This document shows, one piece after another, positions 44,018 to 52,895 of a stretch of 64,000 nucleotides of DNA. Source of the stretch: Halalkalicoccus paucihalophilus (GTDB taxonomy: Archaea; Halobacteriota; Halobacteria; Halobacteriales; Halalkalicoccaceae); NCBI RefSeq assembly GCF_001593955.1, contig NZ_LTAZ01000002.1:38060-102059 (forward strand), written 5' to 3'. The position numbers were made by a program, and so were the translations under genes. The notes beneath the pieces are model-generated. The model was not told the origin of the DNA, searched no databases, and worked only from the letters and a program-made list of their open reading frames with translations. Position 1 is the first letter of the stretch. Each line of letters begins with the position of its first letter.

Positions 44018-44757
44018 GGCGCGAGGCGGTTCTTCCGGCCCTTCATGTGCTCGTCGTAGTACGCAAAGGTCAGCGGACACCACTCCGCGGCGATGTCCAG
44101 TACCTCCTCGGTGAGTTCCCTGATTTCCCACTGACTGTCGGCGGCGGCGCGCATGTCCGCGACGTGCATCAGCATCCGGGCGTTCATCGACATCACGAGG
44201 TTGACCTCGGTGCCGATGGGCAGGACGAACCGGGCGTCCTCGGGGGCCATTCCGAGATCGAGGAGCTTCTGGTACTCCTCGACGGATCGCGACACCGACT
44301 CGGTGAACACCCGCTCTCGCTCCCGCACGGTCTCCTCGTCAACGGCGCCGCTCTTCTGGTTGCGCCCGACCCAGTTCGGGTCGCTCGCGGAGGGCGGGAC
44401 GACGACCATCTCGCCGCCCCGTACCTCGTCGGGGTCCACGTCGTCGAAGGCGACGTAGCGCATCGACTGGACGTCGAAGCTGACGTGGCGGTGGCGGGTG
44501 AGCTGGGCCATACACGACCGACTGATCCCCTTGACGGCGATCGTGATCTGGGGGTGTTCGAACGGGCCGAAGTGGCCGTGTGAGAGGAGATGGCCGATCA
44601 GGGTTCGTTTCTTCTCCTCCATACTCCCGCCCTCGACGCTCGCCAGGATCTCCTCGAAGGACTGCTCGCCGACGAACCCGCTCATGTAGTCGTTTCGTGC
44701 GGCCGTACAGATGACCCGCTCGGGGTCCTCGGTGGCTTCGAGCAACGTAACGTCCAT
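44014..44757 (-). CDS. thyX: Flavin-dependent thymidylate synthase
   Basis: Makes dTMP from dUMP using methylene-THF and reduced FAD. The 247-residue protein has the ThyX signature RHRHVSFDVQSMR at 88-100 and GHFGPFEHPQITIAVKGISR before it. Length is normal. TGA overlaps the CoA-transferase start. Confidence 0.93.
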   Translation of the reverse strand: MDVTLLEATEDPERVICTAARNDYMSGFVGEQSFEEILASVEGGSMEEKKRTLIGHLLSHGHFGPFEHPQITIAVKGISRSCMAQLTRHRHVSFDVQSMRYVAFDDVDPDEVRGGEMVVVPPSASDPNWVGRNQKSGAVDEETVRERERVFTESVSRSVEEYQKLLDLGMAPEDARFVLPIGTEVNLVMSMNARMLMHVADMRAAADSQWEIRELTEEVLDIAAEWCPLTFAYYDEHMKGRKNRLAP

Positions 44758-44857
44758 AGTCGGTGGATTACCGTCGACCGGGAAACACCCACCGATCCGA
44801 TTCGATCCGTCGTTCGTTTCGAAAAAGATATGTAACTTCTAAGTTATTACGAGGACG

Positions 44858-46366
44858 ATGTGTCCATCCCTCCGGGTCGCATACGGCGGACCGGCCAACG
44901 TACGCGAGGCGATCGAGCGGAGTCTCGACGAGCGGATGACGCTCGTTTCCGTCGACCCGGCGGAGCCGACTCCCTCCTCCGAGGTCGATTGTGTACTTGG
45001 TGTCGGATCGCTTCCCGACTGGATCGCCGTCGAGACGGGGCCACCGACGATCGTCCTCACCGACGACGAGGACGCCGCGAACGCCGCCCGGACGGCCGGC
45101 GTTCGGGTTCTCCCGACCGCCGCGGCCGATCGTCCAGCGATCCTCCACGCTCAGATCGAGGCCGCGACGACGCCCGGACGTCTAGACGCTGTCACCGAGG
45201 ACGGGCGTACGGCCTGGACGCTCGAACGCCTACTCGAGGCGACCCGCGATCTGATGGCCGCCGACGGGGAGGCGAAGGTCGCGACGGTCGCCGTCTCGGC
45301 GGCCGACCGCGTCCTCGGGCTGACCCACACCGGGCTTCACCTCGTGGACGCGACCGGTGACCGACTCGAACCGGTCGCCTACACCGACACCGTCGAGGCC
45401 TCGCTCGGGACCGTTCCGACGCTCGAACGCGACGAGAGCCTCGCGTGGGAGGTCTTCGAGTCGGGTGAGGACCGGATCATCGACGGCGTCCACGAGGAAT
45501 CGAGCGCCCACAACCCGGAGACGCACCTCCGAAGCGAGATGATATTCTCGCTCGGCGACCACGGCGTGCTGCTCATCGCCTCGGACAGTATGGATGCCTT
45601 CGACGACGCGGACGTCTACTTCGCGAAACTGCTCGCGGCGACCACGACGGCCGCGCTGGATCGGGCCACCCGTGAGAGCGCGCTGTCTGAGAAGAACGCC
45701 CGACTGGAGGAGTTCATCGGTGTCGTCTCACACGACCTTCGAAACCCGCTGACCGTCGCCGAGGGCTCGGTCTCGCTCGCGAGGAAGACCGGCGACGACG
45801 CGCATCTCGAGCAAGTGAGCGAGAGCCACCGGCGGATACGGGAGATCATCGAGGGACTGCTCGTGCTCGCACGCGAGGGAAAGTCCGTCGGCGAGACCCG
45901 GCCCGTCATACTGGGGACCGTCGCCGAGGAGGCCTGGGAGAACGTCGACACCGGGGGGTCGACCCTCGTCGTCGGCGACGACCGGAGCGTCCACGCCGAC
46001 AGGAACCGGCTCACACAGCTGTTCGAGAACGCGTTTCGCAACAGCGTTGAACACAGTTCAACGAGCAGTCGGCCGAGGGCCGACGACAGCGCGGAACACG
46101 CCGGTCCGGACGTGACAGTCACCGTCGAGGCCATCTCGGGGGGGTTCGTGATCGACGACGACGGGCCCGGCATCCCCGAGAGCGAACACGAGGTGGCGCT
46201 CGAACCCGGCTACAGCACCGACGAGGGAACGGGTTTCGGGCTGGTGATTATTCGAAACATCGCCGAAGGCCACGGCTGGGACCTCGTGCTCGCCGAAAGC
46301 GAGTCGGGCGGGCTGCGACTCGAGATCACGACGGACGAAACGAGCTGTCCCGACGGCGGGCAGTAA
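44858..46366 (+). CDS. Sensor histidine kinase with GAF domain
   Basis: 502 residues. A receiver-like N-terminus (about 1-110), a GAF domain (about 125-280; THTGLHLVDATGDRLEPVAY), HisKA box EEFIGVVSHDLRNPLTVAEG with the phospho-His, and a HATPase with NRLTQLFENAFRNSVEHSST and GTGFGLVIIRNIAEGHGWDL. There is no membrane segment, so it senses a cytoplasmic cue. No response regulator is next to it. ATATGTAAC about 27 bases upstream of the ATG. Confidence 0.9.
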   Translation: MCPSLRVAYGGPANVREAIERSLDERMTLVSVDPAEPTPSSEVDCVLGVGSLPDWIAVETGPPTIVLTDDEDAANAARTAGVRVLPTAAADRPAILHAQIEAATTPGRLDAVTEDGRTAWTLERLLEATRDLMAADGEAKVATVAVSAADRVLGLTHTGLHLVDATGDRLEPVAYTDTVEASLGTVPTLERDESLAWEVFESGEDRIIDGVHEESSAHNPETHLRSEMIFSLGDHGVLLIASDSMDAFDDADVYFAKLLAATTTAALDRATRESALSEKNARLEEFIGVVSHDLRNPLTVAEGSVSLARKTGDDAHLEQVSESHRRIREIIEGLLVLAREGKSVGETRPVILGTVAEEAWENVDTGGSTLVVGDDRSVHADRNRLTQLFENAFRNSVEHSSTSSRPRADDSAEHAGPDVTVTVEAISGGFVIDDDGPGIPESEHEVALEPGYSTDEGTGFGLVIIRNIAEGHGWDLVLAESESGGLRLEITTDETSCPDGGQ

Positions 46367-46414
46367 GCACGACGCACGAATCACGACCCGAGCCCCGGGA
46401 ACGACACCGAAGAG

Positions 46415-46702
46415 CTACTCGTCCGTTAGGTCCTCCTCGCGTTTCAGTCCGTAGTAGCCCGGCTGGTCCTCCGAGACGGGGTTCCCGACGACGAGGTCGT
46501 CGCCGTTGTTCACCACCCACGGGATGGCCCAGTCCAGAAGGACGGCTTCGGTATCGGGTTCGAGTTCGGATTCGGGGTCAAGCCCCTGTAGCAGACGACC
46601 GATCTCGTAGACGGTGTACATCTCCCCCTCTTCGAACAGCTCCTCAGGGGTGTAGAAATCACACGGATACAGTTCGTCGAACTCGTCTTTGGGTTTGGGC
46701 AT
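46415..46702 (-). CDS. Small conserved protein, DUF5827-like
   Basis: 95 residues starting MPKPKDEFDELYPCDFYTPE and ending VSEDQPGYYGLKREEDLTDE. This matches my memory of the haloarchaeal DUF5827 family. Acidic, soluble, no known activity. GCTTTAGTG about 28 bases upstream suggests an independent leaderless message. Confidence 0.72.
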   Translation of the reverse strand: MPKPKDEFDELYPCDFYTPEELFEEGEMYTVYEIGRLLQGLDPESELEPDTEAVLLDWAIPWVVNNGDDLVVGNPVSEDQPGYYGLKREEDLTDE

Positions 46703-46771
46703 AGGGGAGATTGAACGGAGCCGTCACTAAAGCTCACGGTGCGGCGGCGAAAAAACGGGAAATCTAGGGCG

Positions 46772-47383
46772 TTACTCGAAGTGGTCGACGGACTTCTGGT
46801 ACTGTTCTTCGGCTTCGTCCCAGTTGACCACGTCGAAGAACGCGTCGATGAAGTCGCCACGGTCCGGGCCGTAATCGTAGTAGTACGAGTGCTCCCAGAC
46901 GTCGAGCGCCAGTACGGGGTGTGCGCCCCAGAGTGCGCCCTGGTCGTGTTTGTCGACCGCGAGGTTGCGAAGCTGCTTTGCAACCGGGTCGTAGACCAGA
47001 AGCGCCCAGCCGCTCGCGGTGGTGGCGGCCTTCTCGAACTCGCCCTTCCAGCCCTCATACGAGCCGAAGTCCTCCTCGATGCGCTCTCTGAGGTCACCCG
47101 AGGGCTCGTCGCCACCCTCGGGGCTCATGTTCTCCCAGAACAGCGTGTGGAGGTAGTGGCCCGATCCGTTGTGGGTGACGTTACCGAGCGCGGTGCCCGT
47201 CGAGCTGTAGTCGCCGGACTCGCGGTTCTCCGCGAGCGTCTCCTCGGCGGAGTTCAGTCCGTTGACATAGCCCTGATGGTGCGTGTCGTGGTGCCACGTC
47301 AGCACCTGCTCGGAGATCGACGGTTCGAGCGCGTCGTAGTCGTACGGAAGCGGCGGCAGTTCGGCGTCTGATTTCTCTGGCAT
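46772..47383 (-). CDS. sod: Superoxide dismutase (Mn/Fe family)
   Basis: 203 residues. Metal ligands lie in VLTWHHDTHHQGYVNGL, HNGSGHYLHTLFWENM and DVWEHSYYYDYGPDRGDF. It removes superoxide. ATG 47383 has GGAGGAG seven bases upstream, a Shine-Dalgarno-like site uncommon in this window; an in-frame ATG at 47407 would add eight residues. Adjacent photolyase suggests an oxidative and light-stress neighbourhood. Confidence 0.93.
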   Translation of the reverse strand: MPEKSDAELPPLPYDYDALEPSISEQVLTWHHDTHHQGYVNGLNSAEETLAENRESGDYSSTGTALGNVTHNGSGHYLHTLFWENMSPEGGDEPSGDLRERIEEDFGSYEGWKGEFEKAATTASGWALLVYDPVAKQLRNLAVDKHDQGALWGAHPVLALDVWEHSYYYDYGPDRGDFIDAFFDVVNWDEAEEQYQKSVDHFE

Positions 47384-47453
47384 AGATATCTCCTCCACTC
47401 CTATCATCTCCCGCCGCGCTGTTAAAGCTTTAGAAGCCCCACGTTATCGTACA

Positions 47454-48833
47454 TCACGATCCGCGTGCCCGTTCGAAGGTCGAGATCGCTGCCTCGCGTC
47501 GGGCGGCGTGCTCGACGATCGGGGCCGGATATTCGACGTCGGGACGCTCCTGTTCGTCGAGTTCGTCCCACGAGTGGATCGTCTCCGGGTCGACTCCGCG
47601 GAGTTCGGGGACGTACTCGCGGATGTACTCGGCGTCGGGGTCGTAGCGCTCGCCCTGAGTCATCGGGTTGAAAATCCTGAAATAGGGCTGGGCGTCGGTG
47701 CCCGTACTCGCGGCCCACTGCCAGCCGCCGTTGTCGTTTCCGGTGTCGTGATCCACGAGCCTCTCGCGAAACCAGTCGTATCCCTCCCGCCAGTCGGTCA
47801 ACAGGTCCTTCGTTAGAAAAGAAGCGACGATCATCCGGAGGCGGTTGTGCATGTACGACTCCTCACGGAGTTGGCGCATTCCGGCGTCGACGATCGGATA
47901 CCCCGTCTCACCGTCCTTCCACGCCCGAAGTCCCTCCTCGTCGGTCCGCCACTCGATCCCTCCGTCGTAGGTCTTGTAGTTCTCCGTGACGACGTTAGGG
48001 TGGTAGTAAAGCACCTGCGTGTAGAACTCGCGCCACGCGAGTTGCGATTGGAACTCCTCGACGGAGTCGCCTTCCTCCTCGCTTTCGGCCTCGGTCTTCG
48101 CGTTCTCGGTCGCCTCGTAAACCCGTCGAATTCCGACGGTTCCGAACTTCAGATCGGTCGAGAGCCGCGAGGTACACCCCTTCGAGGGGAAGTCCCTATC
48201 GTCCTCGTACCGGTGAATCGGCCCGTCACAGAACTCCTCCAGTCGGTTCTCGGCCGCGGCAGTTCCGGCCTCCGGAATCGACCCTTCGGGTTCCTCGAAT
48301 CCCAGGTCCGAGAGCGCGGGGATTTCTCCGGACTCCCCGGGATTCGAGACCGACTCGGGCGCTGAAACCGTATCGGGCTTCTCGCGATCCAGCCACTTCC
48401 TCCCGAAGTACGTAAACACCGAGTAGGGGTCGCCGTCGTTGGTTAGTATCGAACCGGGTTCGTGGAGGACGGCGTCGTGAAACGCCTCGTGGTCGATACC
48501 CCGGTCGTCGAGGGCCGCCCGAACCGCCTCGTCGCGCTCGCGTGCCAGCCCCGAGTAGTCGTGGTTCCAGACTACCCGGTCGGCGTCGAACTCGGCGGCG
48601 AGATCGGGAATCGCACTCGAAGGATCGCCCCGCTGGACGAGCAGATCGCCGCCGCGTCCGCGGTACTCCTCGCGGAGCGATTCGAGCGCATCGAGCATGA
48701 ACGCGACCCGCGGGGGCGAAGCGTGTTCCAGAACAGTCTCGTCGAAAACGAACGCCGGGAGCGCGTCGTCACAGGCCGCGAGCGCGCGGTTGTCCGTAAC
48801 GCGGAGGTCCCGACGGTGCCAGTGGAGGTCCAT
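47454..48833 (-). CDS. Deoxyribodipyrimidine photolyase/cryptochrome
   Basis: 459 residues from ATG 48833 (MDLHWHRRDLRVTDNRAL). N-terminal antenna-binding domain, then the FAD domain with ESYMHNRLRMIVASFLTKDL and DHDTGNDNGGWQWAASTGTD, the class I CPD photolyase signature, and YFRIFNPMTQGERYDPDAEY. It repairs UV-induced cyclobutane dimers using light. The Trp positions are consistent with an active flavin chain. Confidence 0.92.
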   Translation of the reverse strand: MDLHWHRRDLRVTDNRALAACDDALPAFVFDETVLEHASPPRVAFMLDALESLREEYRGRGGDLLVQRGDPSSAIPDLAAEFDADRVVWNHDYSGLARERDEAVRAALDDRGIDHEAFHDAVLHEPGSILTNDGDPYSVFTYFGRKWLDREKPDTVSAPESVSNPGESGEIPALSDLGFEEPEGSIPEAGTAAAENRLEEFCDGPIHRYEDDRDFPSKGCTSRLSTDLKFGTVGIRRVYEATENAKTEAESEEEGDSVEEFQSQLAWREFYTQVLYYHPNVVTENYKTYDGGIEWRTDEEGLRAWKDGETGYPIVDAGMRQLREESYMHNRLRMIVASFLTKDLLTDWREGYDWFRERLVDHDTGNDNGGWQWAASTGTDAQPYFRIFNPMTQGERYDPDAEYIREYVPELRGVDPETIHSWDELDEQERPDVEYPAPIVEHAARREAAISTFERARGS

Positions 48834-48864
48834 ACCCCGAGATAGAACCGTCGGGTCGTGAATC

Positions 48865-49944
48865 CTATCGTTCGATCGGGGGGCGCTCGGACCGCTCCAC
48901 GTCGAGGGCCTCCCTGTCGGCTTCAACCATGATCTCGACCAGTCCCTCGAACGTTGTTCGGGGCTCCCAGCCGATTTCCCGTTTGGCCCGCGAAGCGTCG
49001 CCCTTCAGCAGGTGGACGTCCGTCGGGCGGAAGAACTCCTCGGTGACCTCGACCAGCGTCTCCCCACTACTCGCGTCGATGCCGCGCTCCTTGACGCCCT
49101 TCCCCTCCCATTCGATGTCGTAGCCGAGCGTCGCGAAGGCGATGGTCGCGAACTCCCGGACGGTGTGGGTCTCGCCGGTCGCGATCACGAGGTCCTCGGG
49201 CGTTTCGTGGTTCAGGATCATCCACATCGCCTCGACGTACTCGGGGGCGTACCCCCAGTCGCGTTGGGCATCCAGATTGCCCAGGTACAGCCGATCCTCC
49301 ATGCCGGCGTCGATCCGTGCGACCGTGCGGGAGATCTTCCGGGTCACCGCGGCCTTGACCCGGCGGGGCGATTCGTGGTTGAAGAGGATGCCGTTACAGG
49401 CGAAGATGTCGTAGGCATCACGGTAGTTCTTCGTGATGTGGTGAGCGTAGAGTTTCGCCGAGGCATACGGGCTCTCGGGGTCGAACCGCGTCGATTCGTC
49501 CTGTGGCGTCTCGGTCGCGTTGCCGAACAGTTCGCTCGTCGAGGCCTGATAGAACCGTGCGTCGACGCCGGTCTCGCGGATCGCCTCCAGAACGCGAAGC
49601 GTCCCGAGGGCGTTTACCTCCGCGGTGTAGTCGGGCTGGTCGTACGAGACCGCGACGTGGCTCTGTGCGCCGAGGTTGTAGATCTCGTCGGGTTCGACCT
49701 CGCGGATCACCCGCCTGATGCTGCTCCCGTCGGTGAGGTCGCCGTAGTGGAACTCGAGGGGCTGTCCCTGTCGGTCCGCACGAGCCTTGATCTCCTCGAT
49801 CCGGCGGGACGTGTGTGCACCCCACGAGCCGTTCGTCGTGTTCCACCGTACGATACCGTGGACGTCGTACCCCTTCTCGAGCAGTAGCTCTGCCAGATAC
49901 GATCCGTCCTGTCCCGTGATCCCAGTTATCAGCGCCCCTTTCAT
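48865..49944 (-). CDS. gmd: GDP-mannose 4,6-dehydratase
   Basis: 359-residue extended SDR. GALITGITGQDGSYLAELLL, YQASTSELFGNATETPQDES and SPYASAKLYAHHITKNYRDA (YxxxK) are Gmd signatures. It makes GDP-4-keto-6-deoxy-mannose for glycans. Two bases separate it from the upstream reductase gene, forming a sugar-nucleotide pair. Confidence 0.92.
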   Translation of the reverse strand: MKGALITGITGQDGSYLAELLLEKGYDVHGIVRWNTTNGSWGAHTSRRIEEIKARADRQGQPLEFHYGDLTDGSSIRRVIREVEPDEIYNLGAQSHVAVSYDQPDYTAEVNALGTLRVLEAIRETGVDARFYQASTSELFGNATETPQDESTRFDPESPYASAKLYAHHITKNYRDAYDIFACNGILFNHESPRRVKAAVTRKISRTVARIDAGMEDRLYLGNLDAQRDWGYAPEYVEAMWMILNHETPEDLVIATGETHTVREFATIAFATLGYDIEWEGKGVKERGIDASSGETLVEVTEEFFRPTDVHLLKGDASRAKREIGWEPRTTFEGLVEIMVEADREALDVERSERPPIER

Positions 49945-49946
49945 AA

Positions 49947-50798
49947 TCACTCTGTCCGTATTCTTGCCGTTTCGTATCCGTACCGCCTTAGCTTTTCGGA
50001 GCCTAAACAGAGGTGGCGCGGTCGAGGTGCCTCCCACCCCATTTCCGTCATCGGGATCGGTTCGACCAACTCGGGGTCGAGACCGTGTCTGTGAGCGATC
50101 TCCCGACCCAGTTCGTAGCGCGTCATTCGTTCGGGCGAGGTGACATGAAAGACGCCGGTCTCCTCATGTTCGATGAGATAGCCGAGCGCGTCGACCGCGT
50201 CCGTAAGCACCGTCGGCGTGATCTGCTGATCGTCGATGAGCCGTACCCGCTCGCCGGCCTCGAGTTGTCCGCGGACCCAACTCCCGAAGTCCGAGCGGTC
50301 GGCCCGGTCGATGCTCACCACGACGCAGAAACGCACGATCGTGCCCGCCGGCGACGCGGACTCGACGTATCGCTCCCCGTCGAGTTTCGAGCGGCCGTAT
50401 CGGTTCATCGGGGCCGGCTCGTCGTCCTCGATATGGACGGGTGCGTCGTCGCCGAAGACGTACGCCGTCGAGGGATAGACGACCCGAGCCCCGACCGCCG
50501 CCGCCGCGTCGACGACGTGTTTCGTCCCCAGCGCGTTCGTCTCGTGGGCCAGTTCGGGTTTCTCCTCGCAGGCCTCGACGCTCGTGGCGGCGGCGCTGTG
50601 GACGACCACGTCGGGATCGACCCGCTCGACGACGCGTTCGACCTGCTCTCGGTCGCGAACGTCCAGATGCACCGTCTCGTGGTCGGCCTCGACCGGCGTC
50701 GTGTGGTACGTCCCGACGACGCGATCGTCGCTCCACTCGGCATCGAGGAGATACCGGCCGAGCAGCCCGCTCGCACCGGTGACGAGGAGGGAGGTCAT
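49947..50798 (-). CDS. NAD(P)-dependent sugar-nucleotide reductase, RmlD-like
   Basis: 283-residue SDR: LLVTGASGLLGRYLLDAEWS, STAYVFGDDAPVHIEDDEPA and PMNRYGRSKLDGERYVES (YxxxK). Being just upstream of gmd, it is a good candidate for the GDP-4-keto-6-deoxymannose reductase that would yield GDP-rhamnose or a related sugar (inference). CTATAACCCG about 30 bases upstream provides the operon promoter. Confidence 0.83.
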   Translation of the reverse strand: MTSLLVTGASGLLGRYLLDAEWSDDRVVGTYHTTPVEADHETVHLDVRDREQVERVVERVDPDVVVHSAAATSVEACEEKPELAHETNALGTKHVVDAAAAVGARVVYPSTAYVFGDDAPVHIEDDEPAPMNRYGRSKLDGERYVESASPAGTIVRFCVVVSIDRADRSDFGSWVRGQLEAGERVRLIDDQQITPTVLTDAVDALGYLIEHEETGVFHVTSPERMTRYELGREIAHRHGLDPELVEPIPMTEMGWEAPRPRHLCLGSEKLRRYGYETARIRTE

Positions 50799-50937
50799 TC
50801 GAGTCGACCGTCGTGGCTTATCGGGTTATAGCTTGCCGTTCGACGGTGGAACGCAACGACTATCGGTCCCGAATCGACAGTCATCTGCCGATTGATGTCT
50901 CGAACGAGCCCGTGACTCGCACGCGAACGGTGGATCG

Positions 50938-51606
50938 TCAGTAGATGAGTTCGTCGTCGCTCTCGATCATGTACAGCGTGCGCGCGGCGATATTTACTGC
51001 ATGATCGCCGACGCGTTCGAGGTCCCGAACCGCGAGCAGCAGGCGCGAAACCTCCGAGAAGAGACGTTCCGTCTCTGCGTTGTTCCCCTCGGTGTCGATC
51101 AGGTCGCGGATGACGAGTTCGCTCGCGCGCTCACAGAGGTCGTCGATCCCGTCATCTCGTCGGGCGATCTCGTAGCAGGTTGTGACGTCCTCGTCGGCGT
51201 AGGCCGTCATCGCCTCCGCGAGGGCCTCAGTGGCGCGCTCGCCGATGTGGATAACGTCGATATCCGGATAGATCTCGTGTTTCGCGCGGCCCGCGTACTC
51301 CCCGAGGTTGGTCGCGAGATCCGCGATGCGTTCGAGATCGGTGATGATCTTGAACGAAGCGGTGACGAATCGCAGGTCGCCCGCGACGGGCTGTTGGAGC
51401 GCGATCAGGTCCATACACTCGCGTTCGAGATCGAGGTACAGCTCGTTGACCTCGGCGTCGCGCTCGATCACCTCGCGACCGAGTTCCTCGTTTCGCTCCG
51501 CGAGCGCCCGGAGCGCGATGTCGAGGCGTTCTCGGACCACCTCTCCCATCCTGAGGACCTCCTCGCGGAGCGCCTCGAGACGGCGCTGATACTCGGTTCG
51601 AGCCAT
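50938..51606 (-). CDS. phoU: Phosphate signalling protein PhoU
   Basis: 222 residues, two PhoU repeats, each with the (D/E)xxxD metal motif: SFKIITDLERIADLATNLGE and LAVRDLERVGDHAVNIAART. It tempers Pst phosphate uptake. It directly follows pstB (start and stop adjacent) in one operon. Confidence 0.92.
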   Translation of the reverse strand: MARTEYQRRLEALREEVLRMGEVVRERLDIALRALAERNEELGREVIERDAEVNELYLDLERECMDLIALQQPVAGDLRFVTASFKIITDLERIADLATNLGEYAGRAKHEIYPDIDVIHIGERATEALAEAMTAYADEDVTTCYEIARRDDGIDDLCERASELVIRDLIDTEGNNAETERLFSEVSRLLLAVRDLERVGDHAVNIAARTLYMIESDDELIY

Positions 51607-52443
51607 CTATCCGAACTTCCCCGTGATGTAGTCCTCGACCGCCTGGTGCTCGGGGTTCTCAAAGACCTCGTTAGTATCACCGAACTCGACGAGTTCGCCG
51701 CCGGTGAGGAACACGGCGGTCTTATCGGAGATCCGGGCGGCCTGCTGCATGTTGTGGGTGACGATCACGACCGTGTACTCCTCGGCGAGGTCGTCGATGA
51801 GATCCTCGACCTTCGAGGTAGCGATCGGGTCAAGGGCGCTTGCGGGTTCGTCCATGAGGATCACCTCGGGGTCGGGCGCGATCGCGCGGGCGATGCACAG
51901 ACGCTGTTGTTGGCCCCCCGAGAGATCGAGTCCCGACGAATCGAGTTTTCCCTCGACTTCCTCCCAGAGCGCTGCCCGTCTGAGCGCGGTCTCGACCGCC
52001 TCGTCGGTGACCTCCTTGCCCTGAACGTTCAGGCCGTAGGCGACGTTCTCGCGGATGGATTTCGGGAAGGGGTTGGGTTTCTGGAAGACCATGCCGATCC
52101 GGCGGCGCAACGCGACGGGATCGACGTCCTCGTCGTAGACGTTCTTGCCCCGGAAACGGAGTTCGCCCTCGACGCGGGCGACGTCGATCAGATCGTTCAT
52201 CCGGTTGATCGACCGGAGGAACGTGGATTTCCCACAGCCCGAGGGACCGATGATCGCCGTTACCTGTTTCTGCGGGATGTCGACCGTCGTCGGCTGAAGC
52301 GCGTGGTCGTCGCCGTAGTGAACTTCGAGGCCCCGCGCTTCGAGGACCGGCGTGTCGGGACGGGCCGCCCGGCCGGTTCGTCCGGCTTCGATCTCCATCT
52401 GAACCTTCGGACTCGATCGATGGGTGGATTCCTGTGTTGCCAT
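51607..52443 (-). CDS. pstB: Phosphate ABC transporter ATP-binding protein
   Basis: 278 residues. Walker [21 protein letters not shown], signature [20 protein letters not shown], Walker [14 protein letters not shown], His-loop [15 protein letters not shown]. The product should energise phosphate import but no pstS, pstC or pstA gene is adjacent. ATG 52443 gives a plausible N-terminus; an in-frame leaderless GTG at 52563, about 27 bases after AAATACTCTT (complement), is an alternative. Confidence 0.9.
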   Translation of the reverse strand: MATQESTHRSSPKVQMEIEAGRTGRAARPDTPVLEARGLEVHYGDDHALQPTTVDIPQKQVTAIIGPSGCGKSTFLRSINRMNDLIDVARVEGELRFRGKNVYDEDVDPVALRRRIGMVFQKPNPFPKSIRENVAYGLNVQGKEVTDEAVETALRRAALWEEVEGKLDSSGLDLSGGQQQRLCIARAIAPDPEVILMDEPASALDPIATSKVEDLIDDLAEEYTVVIVTHNMQQAARISDKTAVFLTGGELVEFGDTNEVFENPEHQAVEDYITGKFG

Positions 52444-52895
52444 AGATGATCGGGCTATCGGATCGATCCTGCTGACGACCGCTCGTTGCACCGATGTCCC
52501 CGCCGTAGCGACGGCCGTCGGAAGGGTGCAGCGTGACCCCGCTGACGGTGGATCGATTGCCACTACTGCCACCCACCACGAGAACGAACAAATACTCTTC
52601 TAAGATAGATATATAGTATACCATAGTTCTATATCTTACTATACAGATATATATGATTTGCTCTATTCCTCGAAACAACCTCAATTAGGAATTGACAAAA
52701 ACGCAGTTATATGACTTCTGTGTTCGTTTATCGAATGTAGCCATATACGGCCCGGCCGCGAATTGCGGTCTGATTTTCGATAGTTATTCCCGATTATCGG
52801 TCCACTAACGGACAGGATCGTATCGAATTCTCCGTTGTTGCCGATTACTATATAGATTTAGAAGAGCTTATGTACTGGTGGTCGAACCGTATCGC
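52444..52895. other. AT-rich intergenic region between pstB and the AbrB-PhoU gene
   Basis: Roughly 52580-52870 holds dense TATA-like sequence (GATATATAGTATACCATAG, ACTATACAGATATATATG) and no coding frame. It probably contains divergent phosphate-responsive promoters. This is where pstS-pstC-pstA would be expected in a standard haloarchaeal pst operon. CTTATGT near 52867-52873 is the likely TATA of the right-hand gene. Confidence 0.6.

Noticed and set aside
49012..49887. 291-codon plus-strand frame opposite gmd
   Set aside because: Shadow of the Gmd gene; no start signal or recognised domain.
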